This document shows, piece after piece, positions 6,253 through 14,022 of a stretch of DNA of 34,848 nucleotides. Numbering within the stretch: position 1 is the stretch's first letter; each line of letters starts with the position of its first letter. This DNA comes from Candidatus Eremiobacteraceae bacterium (GTDB lineage Bacteria; Vulcanimicrobiota; Vulcanimicrobiia; Eremiobacterales; Eremiobacteraceae), in the NCBI GenBank assembly GCA_035710745.1, contig DASTCX010000033.1, positions 1-34,848 of the forward strand. Reading direction: 5' to 3'. Made by a program: the position numbers and the translations under genes. The notes under the pieces are model-generated. The model was not told where the DNA came from and did not search any database. It saw only the letters and a list, made by a program, of their open reading frames with translations.

Positions 6253-6282
6253 TTGTCGGGCCATCCCGCGCTATGGTATACT
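6253..6282 (+). promoter_or_regulatory. Promoter of rplS, extended -10 type
   Basis: TTGTCG (6253-6258) and TATACT (6277-6282) are 18 bp apart, and TGG directly before TATACT makes an extended -10. Transcription would start near 6289, giving a leader of about 135 nt. Confidence 0.65.
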
Positions 6283-6306
6283 GTCTCTCGTTCAATCGGA
6301 TTACCG

Positions 6307-6387
6307 AGCGCCGGTAGACAGAGCCGGCTTTTCGAGGCGTCTGGCAGCGTCCGGCCTTCACGACGAATGCGTGACCGGCGCTTTTTT
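6307..6387 (+). promoter_or_regulatory. rplS leader with attenuator-like alternative hairpins
   Basis: A terminator-like hairpin (6347-6381) pairs GCG/CGC, CCGG/CCGG and TCACG/CGTGA and is followed by six T's (6382-6387), 37 bases before the rplS ATG. An upstream hairpin, GCCGG (6310-6314) with CCGGC (6324-6328), is followed by TTTT. AGCGCCGGT (6307-6315) is also perfectly complementary to ACCGGCGCT (6374-6382), so the two halves can pair with each other instead, which would dissolve the terminator. The pairings are seen in sequence; autoregulation by L19 or another signal is inferred. Confidence 0.6.
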
Positions 6388-6423
6388 AGCGGCCCTCGAC
6401 CACCTCTAAGGACGACGACGATC

Positions 6424-6771
6424 ATGGACCTGGCAACAATTCTCGGAGACGACCAGCGCAAGGCCCACCCCGCGGAGTTCTCCGTCGGCGATACGGTACG
6501 CGTCCACACACGCGTCACCGAAGGGAACAAAGAGCGCATCCAGCTGTTCGAGGGCGTGGTCATCGAGCGCAAGAACGGCGGCCTCTCCGCAAGCTTCACC
6601 GTGCGCCGAATAGCGCACAACGTCGGCGTTGAGCGTTCGTTCCTCGTCCACTCGCCGCGAGTCGACAAGATCGACGTCATCCGCCGCGGCGTCGTCCGCC
6701 GCGCGAAGCTCTTCTACTTGCAAGACCGTGTCGGCAGCAAAGCGACGCGCATCAAAGAGAACAAGAAATAA
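6424..6771 (+). CDS. rplS: 50S ribosomal protein L19
   Basis: L19 (115 aa) sits at the 30S-50S interface. Recognisable segments are [53 protein letters not shown] and the C-terminal [21 protein letters not shown]. The ATG at 6424 is preceded by AAGGA and fits the family start; the open frame runs upstream to 6253 but only through the structured leader. lepB follows 10 nt after the stop, the usual bacterial order. It has its own promoter because of the insertion that separates it from trmD. Confidence 0.97.
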   Translation: MDLATILGDDQRKAHPAEFSVGDTVRVHTRVTEGNKERIQLFEGVVIERKNGGLSASFTVRRIAHNVGVERSFLVHSPRVDKIDVIRRGVVRRAKLFYLQDRVGSKATRIKENKK

Positions 6772-6781
6772 CTCTCACTAG

Positions 6782-7477
6782 ATGAGCCCGTACGTCCTCG
6801 GCGCCGTCCTCGGCATCCTCGTCGTCGCCCGGATCATCATTTGGTTCGCCCCGGCGGCGGTGCCCGATGACAAACAGCGCGGGGTCGTGCGCGAGTATCT
6901 CGACGCGTTCATCATCGCCGGCGCGGTCGCGCTCGTCCTCATGCATTACGTCGTGCGGACCTTCTGGATCCCGAGCGGCTCGATGGAGCCGACCCTCGCC
7001 ATCAACGACGTGCTGTTGGCGAACGAGATCCAATACCGGTTCGGCTCCCCGCAGGACGGTCAGATCGCAGTCTTCAAGCCGCCGTCGCAGGTGCCCGAAC
7101 TCGGCGACACCGATTTCATCAAGCGCGTCATCGCGGGGCCGGGCGATACGCTGAAGATCCACGACGGCAGCGTCTATCGCGACGGCGTGAAGCTGTCTGA
7201 ACCGTACCTCAAACAAGCTCCCGATTATGAGCTATCGCTGCAGAACTACGATCTCGTGATCGACGGCATCCCGCTCGATCCGTCGCGTGCCGTCGTGCCG
7301 CCGAAGAGCGAGTGGCAAGCGCCCGATCGCGTGCCGAACGGCTACTACATCATGCTCGGCGACAACCGGAACAACTCCGACGACTCGCACCTCTGGGGAT
7401 TCTTGCAGCGCGACCAATTCGTCGGTCATGCGTTCTTCGTCTTCTGGCCGCTGACGCGCACGAGGCTTCTGCACTAG
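6782..7477 (+). CDS. lepB: Signal peptidase I, copy 1
   Basis: This 231-aa membrane serine protease removes signal peptides from exported proteins on the outer face of the inner membrane. Two N-terminal helices (residues 3-22 and 44-58) are followed by SGSMEPTL with nucleophile Ser67, DFIKRVIAGPGDTL with general base Lys114, and box E GDNRNNSDDSHLWG (193-206). All catalytic elements are intact. It lies 10 nt after rplS and is the first of three consecutive family members. Copy 2 is about 80% identical and aligns without gaps. Confidence 0.94.
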   Translation: MSPYVLGAVLGILVVARIIIWFAPAAVPDDKQRGVVREYLDAFIIAGAVALVLMHYVVRTFWIPSGSMEPTLAINDVLLANEIQYRFGSPQDGQIAVFKPPSQVPELGDTDFIKRVIAGPGDTLKIHDGSVYRDGVKLSEPYLKQAPDYELSLQNYDLVIDGIPLDPSRAVVPPKSEWQAPDRVPNGYYIMLGDNRNNSDDSHLWGFLQRDQFVGHAFFVFWPLTRTRLLH

Positions 7478-7509
7478 GACCACAGCCGCGCGTCGCCCAA
7501 GCCTCACAC

Positions 7510-8205
7510 GTGAATCCATACGTCCTCGGCGTCATCCTCGCGCTCCTCGTGATCGCGCGCGTCGTCATCTGGCTCGCCCCGCAAGTCCTATCGAGTGACG
7601 CACAGCGCGGCGTCGTGCGCGAATACCTCGACGCGTTTATCATCGCCGGTGTCGTCGCGCTCGTTCTCATGCGATTCGTCGTCCGGACGTTTTGGATTCC
7701 GAGCGGGTCGATGGAACCGACGCTCGCGATCAACGACGTCCTGCTGGCCAATGAGATCCAATACAGCGTCGGCTCACCCCAGGACGGCCAGATCGCCGTC
7801 TTCAAGCCGCCGCCGCAAGTCCCCGAACTCGGCACGACCGACCTCATCAAGCGCGTGGTCGCAGGCCCTGGCGACACGCTGCGCATCCACGATGGCGTCG
7901 TCTATCGCAACGGCAAAGCCCTGAAAGAGCCGTATCTCAAGCAGGCGCCCGATTACGAGCTGGCGCTGGCGGATTACGATCTCGTCGTCGATGGGATTCC
8001 CCTCGATCCGTCGCGCGCCGTCGTTCCTCCGAAAAACGCGTGGCAGGCGCCGGATCGCGTGCCGAACGGCTACTACATCATGCTCGGCGACAATCGCAAC
8101 GACTCCGACGATTCGCACCTTTGGGGATTCTTGCAGCGCGATCAGTTCATCGGGCACGCGTTCTTCGTCTTCTGGCCGCTCGCGCGCATCGAACCGTTGC
8201 GCTAG
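7510..8205 (+). CDS. lepB: Signal peptidase I, copy 2
   Basis: This gene encodes a second signal peptidase I of the same length (231 aa) as copy 1. Ser67, Lys114 and the GDNRNDSDDSHLWG box are all kept. By eye about 43 positions differ, clustered in the first membrane helix and its loop (2-31), residues 130-139 and the last seven residues, while the catalytic core is nearly identical. The start is GTG at 7510, 32 nt after copy 1; the open frame extends back to 7312 inside copy 1 only as a shadow. It arose by tandem duplication, and differences near the membrane region could tune substrate choice. Confidence 0.93.
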   Translation: MNPYVLGVILALLVIARVVIWLAPQVLSSDAQRGVVREYLDAFIIAGVVALVLMRFVVRTFWIPSGSMEPTLAINDVLLANEIQYSVGSPQDGQIAVFKPPPQVPELGTTDLIKRVVAGPGDTLRIHDGVVYRNGKALKEPYLKQAPDYELALADYDLVVDGIPLDPSRAVVPPKNAWQAPDRVPNGYYIMLGDNRNDSDDSHLWGFLQRDQFIGHAFFVFWPLARIEPLR

Positions 8206-8250
8206 CCCGCGACGAGGAGCGCGAGCGCGTCGCGCCCAAGACATAACTCC

Positions 8251-8901
8251 GTGCTTCCGCAGCCCCTCGATCCGGCACAACCGGACGAGCCGCACGACGC
8301 GCGGTCCTTCGTGCTCGACGATCTCGATCGCCGGGCTTCCACTATCAGAGCGCTCCGCCATGCGGGCGCTCTCTTCGTGCAAGTGCTCGTGCTTGCGTCG
8401 CTCGTATCACTTTTTTTCCTTCGTGTTCCGCAGGTCGACGGCTACTCGATGCTGCCGCAAGTCGACGCCGGCGATCACGTCCTCATCAACACGCTTTCGT
8501 ACGATTTGCGGATCCAGCGGCCCGGCGCTGAGGGTCAGGCGCTGCTCGACCTAGCGCTTCATCCTATCGAGCGAGGCGACGTCATCGCGTTCGTCCACGG
8601 CACCGGCGACGACAGCCGCATCTATCTCAAGCGCGTGATCGGCCTGCCGGGCGAGACCGTCTCGATCGAGCGTGGTGTCGTATCGATCGACGGATCGATC
8701 GTCGCGCCCGACTACGAAGCCAGCCGCGATGCCGCCGATATGGCGCCGCTCAACGTGCCTGCCGGAACGTACTTCGTCCTCGGCGACAATCGCGGCGATT
8801 CGGACGATTCGCGCGCGTTCGGACCGGTTCCAACCGCCGCGATCATCGGTCGCGCGGCGCTCGTCATCTGGCCGCCGGCACGTGTCCGCGCGATCCGGTG
8901 A
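8251..8901 (+). CDS. Signal peptidase I-like protein, divergent copy 3
   Basis: This 216-aa S26-family protease has a hydrophilic N-terminus of about 35 residues, one membrane helix (36-57), GYSMLPQVDAGD with Ser66, IYLKRVIGLPGE with Lys127, and GDNRGDSDDSR (178-188). The catalytic dyad is intact, but it is clearly more distant from copies 1 and 2, has one membrane helix instead of two and an inserted segment (PGAEGQALLDLALHP) after the first box. The start is GTG at 8251 with no clear ribosome binding site. Its end overlaps rbgA by 20 nt. A specialised substrate set is plausible but unproven. Confidence 0.88.
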   Translation: MLPQPLDPAQPDEPHDARSFVLDDLDRRASTIRALRHAGALFVQVLVLASLVSLFFLRVPQVDGYSMLPQVDAGDHVLINTLSYDLRIQRPGAEGQALLDLALHPIERGDVIAFVHGTGDDSRIYLKRVIGLPGETVSIERGVVSIDGSIVAPDYEASRDAADMAPLNVPAGTYFVLGDNRGDSDDSRAFGPVPTAAIIGRAALVIWPPARVRAIR

Positions 8902-9688
8902 ACGGCCGCGCGCGGCGGCGTCGTGGTACCCGGGCCACATGGCGGCGGGCATCCGCGCGGTGCTCGAAGTCGCCGATCTCATCGACGTCGTCATCGAGGT
9001 GCGCGACGCGCGCGTTCCCCGCGCCACCGCAGTCGCAGGCCTCCATCCGCGCCTGAAGCGCAAGCCGACGATCGTCCTGCTCAATCGCGCCGACCTTGCG
9101 GAAGCCTCCGTCACGCGGGATTGGGTCGAGTCGCTCAAAAGCGAGTCTGTCGACGCCTTTGCGACCACGGCCACACACGCCGGCACGCTGCGCGCCGCTC
9201 GCGCCGCTTTGCTCGCGCGCCCTCGCAAACGCGCTGTCCTTCGCGCTGCGGTCGTCGGCGCACCGAACACCGGCAAGTCGTCGGTCATCAACGCGCTCGG
9301 CCGACGCAAACGCACGGTTGTCGCGGACCGCGCCGGCGTGACGAGGCACGCAGGTTGGTCAAAGGTCGAGGCAGGCGTCGAATTGCTCGACACGCCCGGC
9401 TTGCTGCCTCCGCGGGTCGAGAGCGCGCAGGCGGCATGGCAGCTCTCGCTCTGCGGCAGCCTGCCCGAATCTGCGTTCGATGTCGAGGAGGCCGTCGACG
9501 AATTCGCTCGCTGGCTCGCGCGCAATCGGCCTCAGTACGCCGCCCGCGCCGATCTCGACGAGTTCGCGCAAGCGCGCGGGATGCGCCGTCGCGGCGGCGA
9601 AATCGACCGCCGCAACGCAGCGCGAAGATTCGTCGCAGACTTCCGCGCAGGCGACCTGTTCCGGCTCACCTTCGAAACACCTGAGTGA
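8882..9688 (+). CDS. rbgA: Ribosome biogenesis GTPase, YlqF/RbgA family
   Basis: The protein (268 aa) is a circularly permuted GTPase: after the family N-terminus SWYPGHMAAGIRAVLE come G4 (LLNRADL, with Arg in place of the usual Lys), then G1 (GAPNTGKSSVINAL), G2 (GVTR) and G3 (LLDTPGLL). The C-terminal helical domain ends in FVADFRAGDLFRLTFE. RbgA promotes late assembly of the 50S subunit, fitting its place between rplS/lepB and rnhB, a common order. The best start is GTG at 8882, overlapping lepB copy 3 by 20 nt; the open frame continues upstream only as a shadow. Confidence 0.92.
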   Translation: MSARSGERPRAAASWYPGHMAAGIRAVLEVADLIDVVIEVRDARVPRATAVAGLHPRLKRKPTIVLLNRADLAEASVTRDWVESLKSESVDAFATTATHAGTLRAARAALLARPRKRAVLRAAVVGAPNTGKSSVINALGRRKRTVVADRAGVTRHAGWSKVEAGVELLDTPGLLPPRVESAQAAWQLSLCGSLPESAFDVEEAVDEFARWLARNRPQYAARADLDEFAQARGMRRRGGEIDRRNAARRFVADFRAGDLFRLTFETPE

Positions 9689-9698
9689 CTGGAGCGCG

Positions 9699-10358
9699 AT
9701 GACGAGCGCCGAGAGCCGACGGATCAACCGGCTGCACCGGTTCGAACGCGATCTGTGGGAAAGCGGATCGCTTTTGCTTTGCGGCCTCGACGAGGTAGGT
9801 CGAGGCCCGCTCGCGGGTCCGGTCACCGCCTGCGCGGTCGTCATCGAGCGGCCGCTTCGGCTCGAATTCCTCGACGACAGCAAGGTCGTCACCGAACTGC
9901 GACGCGTCGCGCTCGACGCGCTCATCCGCGAGCAGGCCGTCGCGGTGTCCGTCGGATGGGCGGACCACCTCGAGATCGATTCGCTCAACATCCTCGGCGC
10001 GTCGCGGCTGGCGATGCACCGCGCGCTCGCCGGACTCGGCTTGACGCCTTGCCGCGTGCTCGTCGACGGACCATCGCTGCCGGGCTGCGCGTATCCGCAG
10101 ATGCCGATCATCGACGGCGACGCGAAATCCGCTGCGATCGCCGCGGCGAGCATCGTCGCGAAGGTGGCGCGCGACGCGTTCATGACGCAGCTCGATTCGA
10201 CGTACCCGGGCTACGGCTTCGCGAACAACAAAGGCTATGCGACGAGCGATCACCTCGCCGCGCTCAACGCGTTCGGTCCGTGCCCCGCGCATCGCCGCTC
10301 GTTCACACCGGTCGTCCAACCGACGTTCGACTTCGCGGCAGCCGGCGCGCTGCCGTGA
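9699..10358 (+). CDS. rnhB: Ribonuclease HII
   Basis: This 219-aa enzyme cleaves RNA in RNA/DNA hybrids and at single ribonucleotides in DNA. The four acidic active-site residues are visible: Asp31 and Glu32 in CGLDEVGRGPLAGPV, Asp123 in VLVDG and Asp140 in IIDGDAKSAAIAAAS. The C-terminal segment YGFANNKGYATSDHLAAL is also diagnostic. The ATG at 9699 follows GGAG; there is an N-terminal extension of about 25 residues before the first strand, acceptable for the family. The stop overlaps the yraN start as GTGA. Confidence 0.96.
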   Translation: MTSAESRRINRLHRFERDLWESGSLLLCGLDEVGRGPLAGPVTACAVVIERPLRLEFLDDSKVVTELRRVALDALIREQAVAVSVGWADHLEIDSLNILGASRLAMHRALAGLGLTPCRVLVDGPSLPGCAYPQMPIIDGDAKSAAIAAASIVAKVARDAFMTQLDSTYPGYGFANNKGYATSDHLAALNAFGPCPAHRRSFTPVVQPTFDFAAAGALP

Positions 10359-10735
10359 AGGCTCGGCGCGGCGCTTCCACCGCTGCGGTCGGCAGCGGCG
10401 GCGAGCGCGCGGCCGCCGACTTCCTCGTCGCGCGCGGCTACCATATCCTCGAACGCAATTTCCGCTGCCGGGGCGGCGAGGTCGACCTCATCGCGCTCGA
10501 CGGCGGCGTCCTCGTCTTCGTCGAGGTGAAAGTCCGGCGCACGCTGTCGCGCGGCGCGCCGATCGAAGCGGTGACGGCCGTCAAACAAGCGCGGGTCCGC
10601 AGGGCGGCCCAAGAATACCTCACGTTTTGCGGCCGCATCTTCCCGCGCATCCGCTTCGACGTCATGAGCGTTATGAAAACCGCCCGGAACACCGATATTA
10701 CTCATTTGAAGGCGGCTTTTTCCACGAACGCATGA
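10355..10735 (+). CDS. yraN: YraN/UPF0102 family endonuclease-like protein
   Basis: This 126-aa protein has the UPF0102 pattern: GERAAADFLVARGYHILERN, then GGEVDLIALDGGVLVFVEVK with the restriction-endonuclease-fold residues Glu42, Asp44, Glu57 and Lys59. The family is widespread next to rnhB; a nuclease role in recombination or repair is supposed but not well established. The GTG start overlaps the rnhB stop (GTGA) and its own TGA overlaps the kinase start (ATGA), so it is translationally coupled on both sides. Confidence 0.93.
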   Translation: MKARRGASTAAVGSGGERAAADFLVARGYHILERNFRCRGGEVDLIALDGGVLVFVEVKVRRTLSRGAPIEAVTAVKQARVRRAAQEYLTFCGRIFPRIRFDVMSVMKTARNTDITHLKAAFSTNA

Positions 10736-12063
10736 ACATCGCCCAAGACAGCGTCCTCGCGAACCGTTACCGCATCGTCGAGAAGATCGGCGCCGGCGGA
10801 ATGGCCGAGGTCTTCCGCGGCATCGACCACGTCCTCGAACGCGACGTGGCGGTCAAAGTGCTCACCGAGCGATCGGATGAGGTCTGCCGACGCTTTTTGC
10901 TCGAGGCGCAGTCGATGGCGCGCCTCAACCATCCGAACATCGTAGCGGTCTACGACGTCGGCGTCGACCGCGATCTCTCGTACATCATCCTCGAGTTCGT
11001 CAGGGGCAAGACGCTGCGCGAGATCGACCGCTCGAAGATCTCCTTCGATGGCGCCATCAACCTGATGGTGCAGCTGCTCGAGGCGCTGCAGTACGCGCAC
11101 TCGCAAGGTATCATCCATCGCGACATCAAGCCGGGCAACATCATCGTCACCGACGACAACGCGCTCAAGGTGATGGACTTCGGCCTGGCACGTCGCATGA
11201 CGGACGTCTCGAACCTGACGCAGAGCGGCGAGATCGTCGGCACGATCGCGTATCTGCCGCCCGAGCGCTTCTTGGGCAAATCCGGCGACAACACGAGCGA
11301 TCTCTACTCGGTCGGCGTTCTGCTTTACGAGCTGCTCTCGGGTCGTCTCCCATTCACGCACGAATCGGGCGATCTCGTCGCGATGATGTTCTCGCACGTC
11401 AACGACCGGCCGCGGCCGCCGCGCCAGCTCAACCCGCTCATCCCGCCGTCGCTCGACCGCATCATCATGCGTCTGCTCGACAAGGATCCGGCGCGACGCT
11501 ATGTCGACGCGGCCGCGCTCATCGCCGATCTGCGCTCGGTCCAGGCGCAGCTCGCGCGAGGTTCAGCCAAACAGGACAAAGCGAAATCGCACGAAGCGCC
11601 GGAGCCCGACGTCGATGAAGAGCTCGCAACCGCGCAAACGCCCGTCGCGCCCTCGAGCGGTCCGCCTGCTCCGGCCGGCACCGATCTTCCGGTCGAGCCG
11701 CCGAGCGGCGGTTATCTCAAGGGAGAGCTCGTCACGAGCAAGACCTTCACCGCCGCGCTCAAGCGCGTCATGCAAGGGATGATCAGCGCGCGCGCGCAGA
11801 ATTGGAGCGAGGCCGAGGAGCATTACAGCGCTGCCGTCGGTATGCTCAAGCCGCTCAACCAGACCTCGGAGCTCGCGCGCACGTACGCGCGGCTCGGCGC
11901 CCTCTACGTCGCGAAGATCAGATCGTCGGGCAACCAACAGCCGAGCGACGTAGCGACCGCGCGGGAATATCTTTCCAAAGCGTTGCCGACGCTGCGCGAC
12001 AAACGCATGATCGCCGACGTCAAGGAAGCTGAAGCGAACCTGCGAGCGCTCGACGCCGTCTGA
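10732..12063 (+). CDS. Eukaryotic-type Ser/Thr protein kinase with helical C-terminal domain
   Basis: The protein has 443 aa. Residues 13-275 are a complete Hanks kinase: IGAGGMAEVFRG (glycine loop), AVKVL (Lys42), HRDIKPGNI (catalytic Asp131, Asn136), DFGLARR (Asp149) and GTIAYLPPERF closing the activation loop, which holds several Ser/Thr. A Pro/Ala/Glu-rich linker (about 285-330) leads to a helical region (340-443) with TPR-like features, such as ARAQNWSEAEEHYSAAVGML and LARTYARLGALYVAK. There is no membrane helix or PASTA repeat, so it is a cytosolic kinase with a helical sensor or docking module. The ATG overlaps the yraN stop. A downstream gene encodes a UspA-like protein, possibly functionally linked. 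Confidence 0.94.
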   Translation: MNIAQDSVLANRYRIVEKIGAGGMAEVFRGIDHVLERDVAVKVLTERSDEVCRRFLLEAQSMARLNHPNIVAVYDVGVDRDLSYIILEFVRGKTLREIDRSKISFDGAINLMVQLLEALQYAHSQGIIHRDIKPGNIIVTDDNALKVMDFGLARRMTDVSNLTQSGEIVGTIAYLPPERFLGKSGDNTSDLYSVGVLLYELLSGRLPFTHESGDLVAMMFSHVNDRPRPPRQLNPLIPPSLDRIIMRLLDKDPARRYVDAAALIADLRSVQAQLARGSAKQDKAKSHEAPEPDVDEELATAQTPVAPSSGPPAPAGTDLPVEPPSGGYLKGELVTSKTFTAALKRVMQGMISARAQNWSEAEEHYSAAVGMLKPLNQTSELARTYARLGALYVAKIRSSGNQQPSDVATAREYLSKALPTLRDKRMIADVKEAEANLRALDAV

Positions 12064-12106
12064 GAGGCCCGCGAAACCGCCTGCTCGAACGCTTTCCGTC
12101 TACGTC

Positions 12107-12304
12107 ATGAATCGTCTTCGTTACAAGATTTTCACGTCGTTTGCGTTCGGCGTCCTCGGCCTCATCGCGATCGCGCGGCTTTGGGCCATCGCACCGCCTT
12201 CCGCGCAGACGGTCGCTCCGTACGCGACGGCCGCGATCCTCGTCATCGCCGCATTTTGGCGCGGCGTCATCCTGCTGCGCGCGTCGCAGACGCGGGTGAC
12301 GTAG
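12107..12304 (+). CDS. Small two-helix membrane protein, unknown
   Basis: This unrecognised 65-aa protein has a basic start (MNRLRYK), a first membrane helix (IFTSFAFGVLGLIAIARLWA), a short Pro/Ser turn, and a second helix (YATAAILVIAAFWRGVILLRA). The start is ATG, 43 nt after the kinase stop, with no strong ribosome binding site. Only four nt separate it from the membrane-anchored UspA-like gene, so the two are probably co-transcribed and may act together at the membrane. Confidence 0.65.
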   Translation: MNRLRYKIFTSFAFGVLGLIAIARLWAIAPPSAQTVAPYATAAILVIAAFWRGVILLRASQTRVT

Positions 12305-12308
12305 CCGA

Positions 12309-12932
12309 GTGGAATTCATCATAGCGCACATCGGTTGGCTCATCGCGGCGGTGATCGTCGCGAGCATTACGTCGACACTCTATTGGATGCTGCATCCGCC
12401 CTCGAACAGGACGTTGCGGATCGCAGAGTCGGCGACGGAACAAGCACACAACATCGCGGGCAACGTCCTCGTCGTCTTCTCCGCCGACATCAGCTCCGAG
12501 GTCCTCATGGCGCTCGCGACGCGGATGGCGAAGGGCCAGCAGACGCAGCTCGTCGCGATCTACGTCATCGAGGTCCCGCTGACGCTGCCGATCGATGCCG
12601 ACCTGCCGCAACAGGAACGTCAAGCGCTTGAAGTCCTCACGGCGGCGACCGAGATCGGCCGCAAGGTCGGGCTCGAGATACGAACGCACACGATCCGCGG
12701 CCGACAGACGGGACCGGCCATTATCGAGGCCGCCCGCGATGAAAACGCACGCCTCATCGTTATGGGTACGTATCGCGAACATCGGTACACAGGTGCGCCG
12801 CTCGCGAAAGTCATCGAGTACGTGACGACGCACACCCACGTCGACGTCCTCGTCGGCGTCTCGAGCGCGACCGAGCCGCGCAGCATGCTCAGTGTGGCCG
12901 CGCTGCCTCCAAAGGGAGAGCCGAAACGATGA
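12309..12932 (+). CDS. Membrane-anchored universal-stress-protein-like protein
   Basis: This 207-aa protein has one N-terminal membrane helix (IAHIGWLIAAVIVASITSTL, residues 6-26) followed by a cytosolic UspA-type alpha/beta domain: NVLVVFSADISSEVLMALA (first strand and helix), TQLVAIYVIEV, GPAIIEAARDENARLIVMGT and HVDVLVGV. The nucleotide-binding G-x2-G-x9-G pattern is only partly kept after MGTYREHRYTG, so ATP binding is uncertain. A membrane-tethered single UspA domain is less common than the free form. GTG start at 12309; the stop overlaps the next gene as ATGA. It might sense or transmit stress state at the membrane, but this is inference. Confidence 0.75.
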   Translation: MEFIIAHIGWLIAAVIVASITSTLYWMLHPPSNRTLRIAESATEQAHNIAGNVLVVFSADISSEVLMALATRMAKGQQTQLVAIYVIEVPLTLPIDADLPQQERQALEVLTAATEIGRKVGLEIRTHTIRGRQTGPAIIEAARDENARLIVMGTYREHRYTGAPLAKVIEYVTTHTHVDVLVGVSSATEPRSMLSVAALPPKGEPKR

Positions 12933-13618
12933 CCCGACGCGCGCTTGGACTGTCCGCGACGACCGGCGCCATTGCCCTAATCGCGATCTGTGCAACCCTC
13001 GCAGGCACTTGCGCCGCGGGCAACGCCGCGAGTGCGACGAGCGCGTCGAGCGGAGAGACGGCGCTAGCGAAGTTTGCGACCGTGTGGGATAAGCTCGGTT
13101 CGTACACCTGCTCGCTCAGCGCGCACGAAGTGCTCGGCACGCGCGTACAAGACCGCACGTACACTTTCGTCTTTCGCAAGCCGTACGATACGAAGATGGA
13201 CATCACCGGCGGCGACGGCAAAGGCGGAGCCGCGGTTTGGCACGGCGGCGACACGCTTCGTGGTCACCAAGGCGGGTTTCTCTCGTTCGTGAAGCTCAAT
13301 CTCAACATCCACGACTCGCGCGCGACGAGCATCCGCGGCACGACGATCGCGCAGGCGAACTACGGCGCGATCCTGGACCACGTCAAGTCGCTCAAAGGAA
13401 CGATCGAGGCGACACCAGCGGACAACGGCACTTATATCGACTTCAGCGTCCCCGACCCCTCGAGTGACATGAACGTCACCAAAGAGCGCGTCGTGCTTGC
13501 CTCGAACGGCCTGCCTTCCGAATACGAACAATGGGAAGGTGATACGCTCGTTCGCCGTGTCGACTACACGGACGTCGTCATCGATCCCCACATCTCGGAC
13601 TCGGCGTTTAATTTGTAA
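12929..13618 (+). CDS. Exported protein, possibly LolA-like or DUF1571-type
   Basis: The protein (229 aa) begins with a signal peptide (RRALGLSATTGAIALIAICA) and continues with an all-beta pattern: YTCSLSAHEVLG, RTYTFVFRKPYDTKMDI, GGAAVWHGGDTLRG, TYIDFSVPDP, KERVVLASNGLPSEYEQW, LVRRVDYTDVVID. The phrase about a payload, a 'pulled' strand and a sloping hydrophobic sheet is like LolA/LolB or DUF1571 proteins that carry lipoproteins or lipids in the envelope. I cannot separate these families by eye. The ATG overlaps the UspA-like stop (ATGA), so it is the last gene of the run 12107-13618. A full copy of the palindromic element follows at once. Confidence 0.6.
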   Translation: MTRRALGLSATTGAIALIAICATLAGTCAAGNAASATSASSGETALAKFATVWDKLGSYTCSLSAHEVLGTRVQDRTYTFVFRKPYDTKMDITGGDGKGGAAVWHGGDTLRGHQGGFLSFVKLNLNIHDSRATSIRGTTIAQANYGAILDHVKSLKGTIEATPADNGTYIDFSVPDPSSDMNVTKERVVLASNGLPSEYEQWEGDTLVRRVDYTDVVIDPHISDSAFNL

Positions 13619-13624
13619 CCGAAT

Positions 13625-13659
13625 GACCGCGGCGGTCGAGATAAATCTCGACCGCTCCC
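13625..13659 (-). repeat. Dispersed palindromic element, full copy B; probable bidirectional terminator
   Basis: This block is the exact reverse complement of 2730-2764 over all 35 nt. The arms are GCGGTCGAGA (13632-13641) and TCTCGACCGC (13646-13655) around TAAA. It lies between two convergent genes, seven bases after one stop and 21 before the other, the position expected of a shared terminator. Confidence 0.78.
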
Positions 13660-13680
13660 TTTATGTGTGCGTGTGTGCGG

Positions 13681-14016
13681 TTATTCGCCGGCGAGTTCGC
13701 GGTCGGAGATCTCCTCGGCCGCTTCGGAGTAGGCTTGCTTCAGGGCGACGAGAGCCTTGTGTCGTTTCGCATCTGTAGGATCGGGCGTCGACTCGGCGCC
13801 GATCTCACCCGTCTCCGACACTCCGTATTTCTTCTCAAGGGCACCGACAAACGTGTCGATGTCGGTCTTCGCTTCGTCGACTTCGCGGATGAGGCGCTGC
13901 AGCTCTGAGGTCGGCGAGTGTTCGAGGGCCGCTAGTCGCTCGGCGTCGGTCGCCGGCTCGAACTTCTTCCACCGCGCGATGAGCGGATCGATCCGTTCCC
14001 AGAGATTGTCCGCCAT
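13681..14016 (-). CDS. Small acidic helical protein, unknown
   Basis: This unrecognised 111-aa cytosolic protein is highly charged and predicted mostly helical: LWERIDPLIARWKKFEPATD, then ELQRLIREVDEAKTDIDTF with heptad spacing, a Pro/Thr linker and a final helix KRHKALVALKQAYSEAAEEI. AAAGGAG lies one base before the ATG, unusually close but strong. It begins six nt after the ABC permease stop and may be the last gene of the transporter operon, although nothing in it suggests transport. Confidence 0.65.
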   Translation of the reverse strand: MADNLWERIDPLIARWKKFEPATDAERLAALEHSPTSELQRLIREVDEAKTDIDTFVGALEKKYGVSETGEIGAESTPDPTDAKRHKALVALKQAYSEAAEEISDRELAGE

Positions 14017-14022
14017 ACTCCT

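Noticed and set aside
7312-7509. N-terminal extension of signal peptidase copy 2
   Set aside because: It lies within copy 1 in another frame; copies 1 and 2 align over their full lengths from the GTG at 7510.
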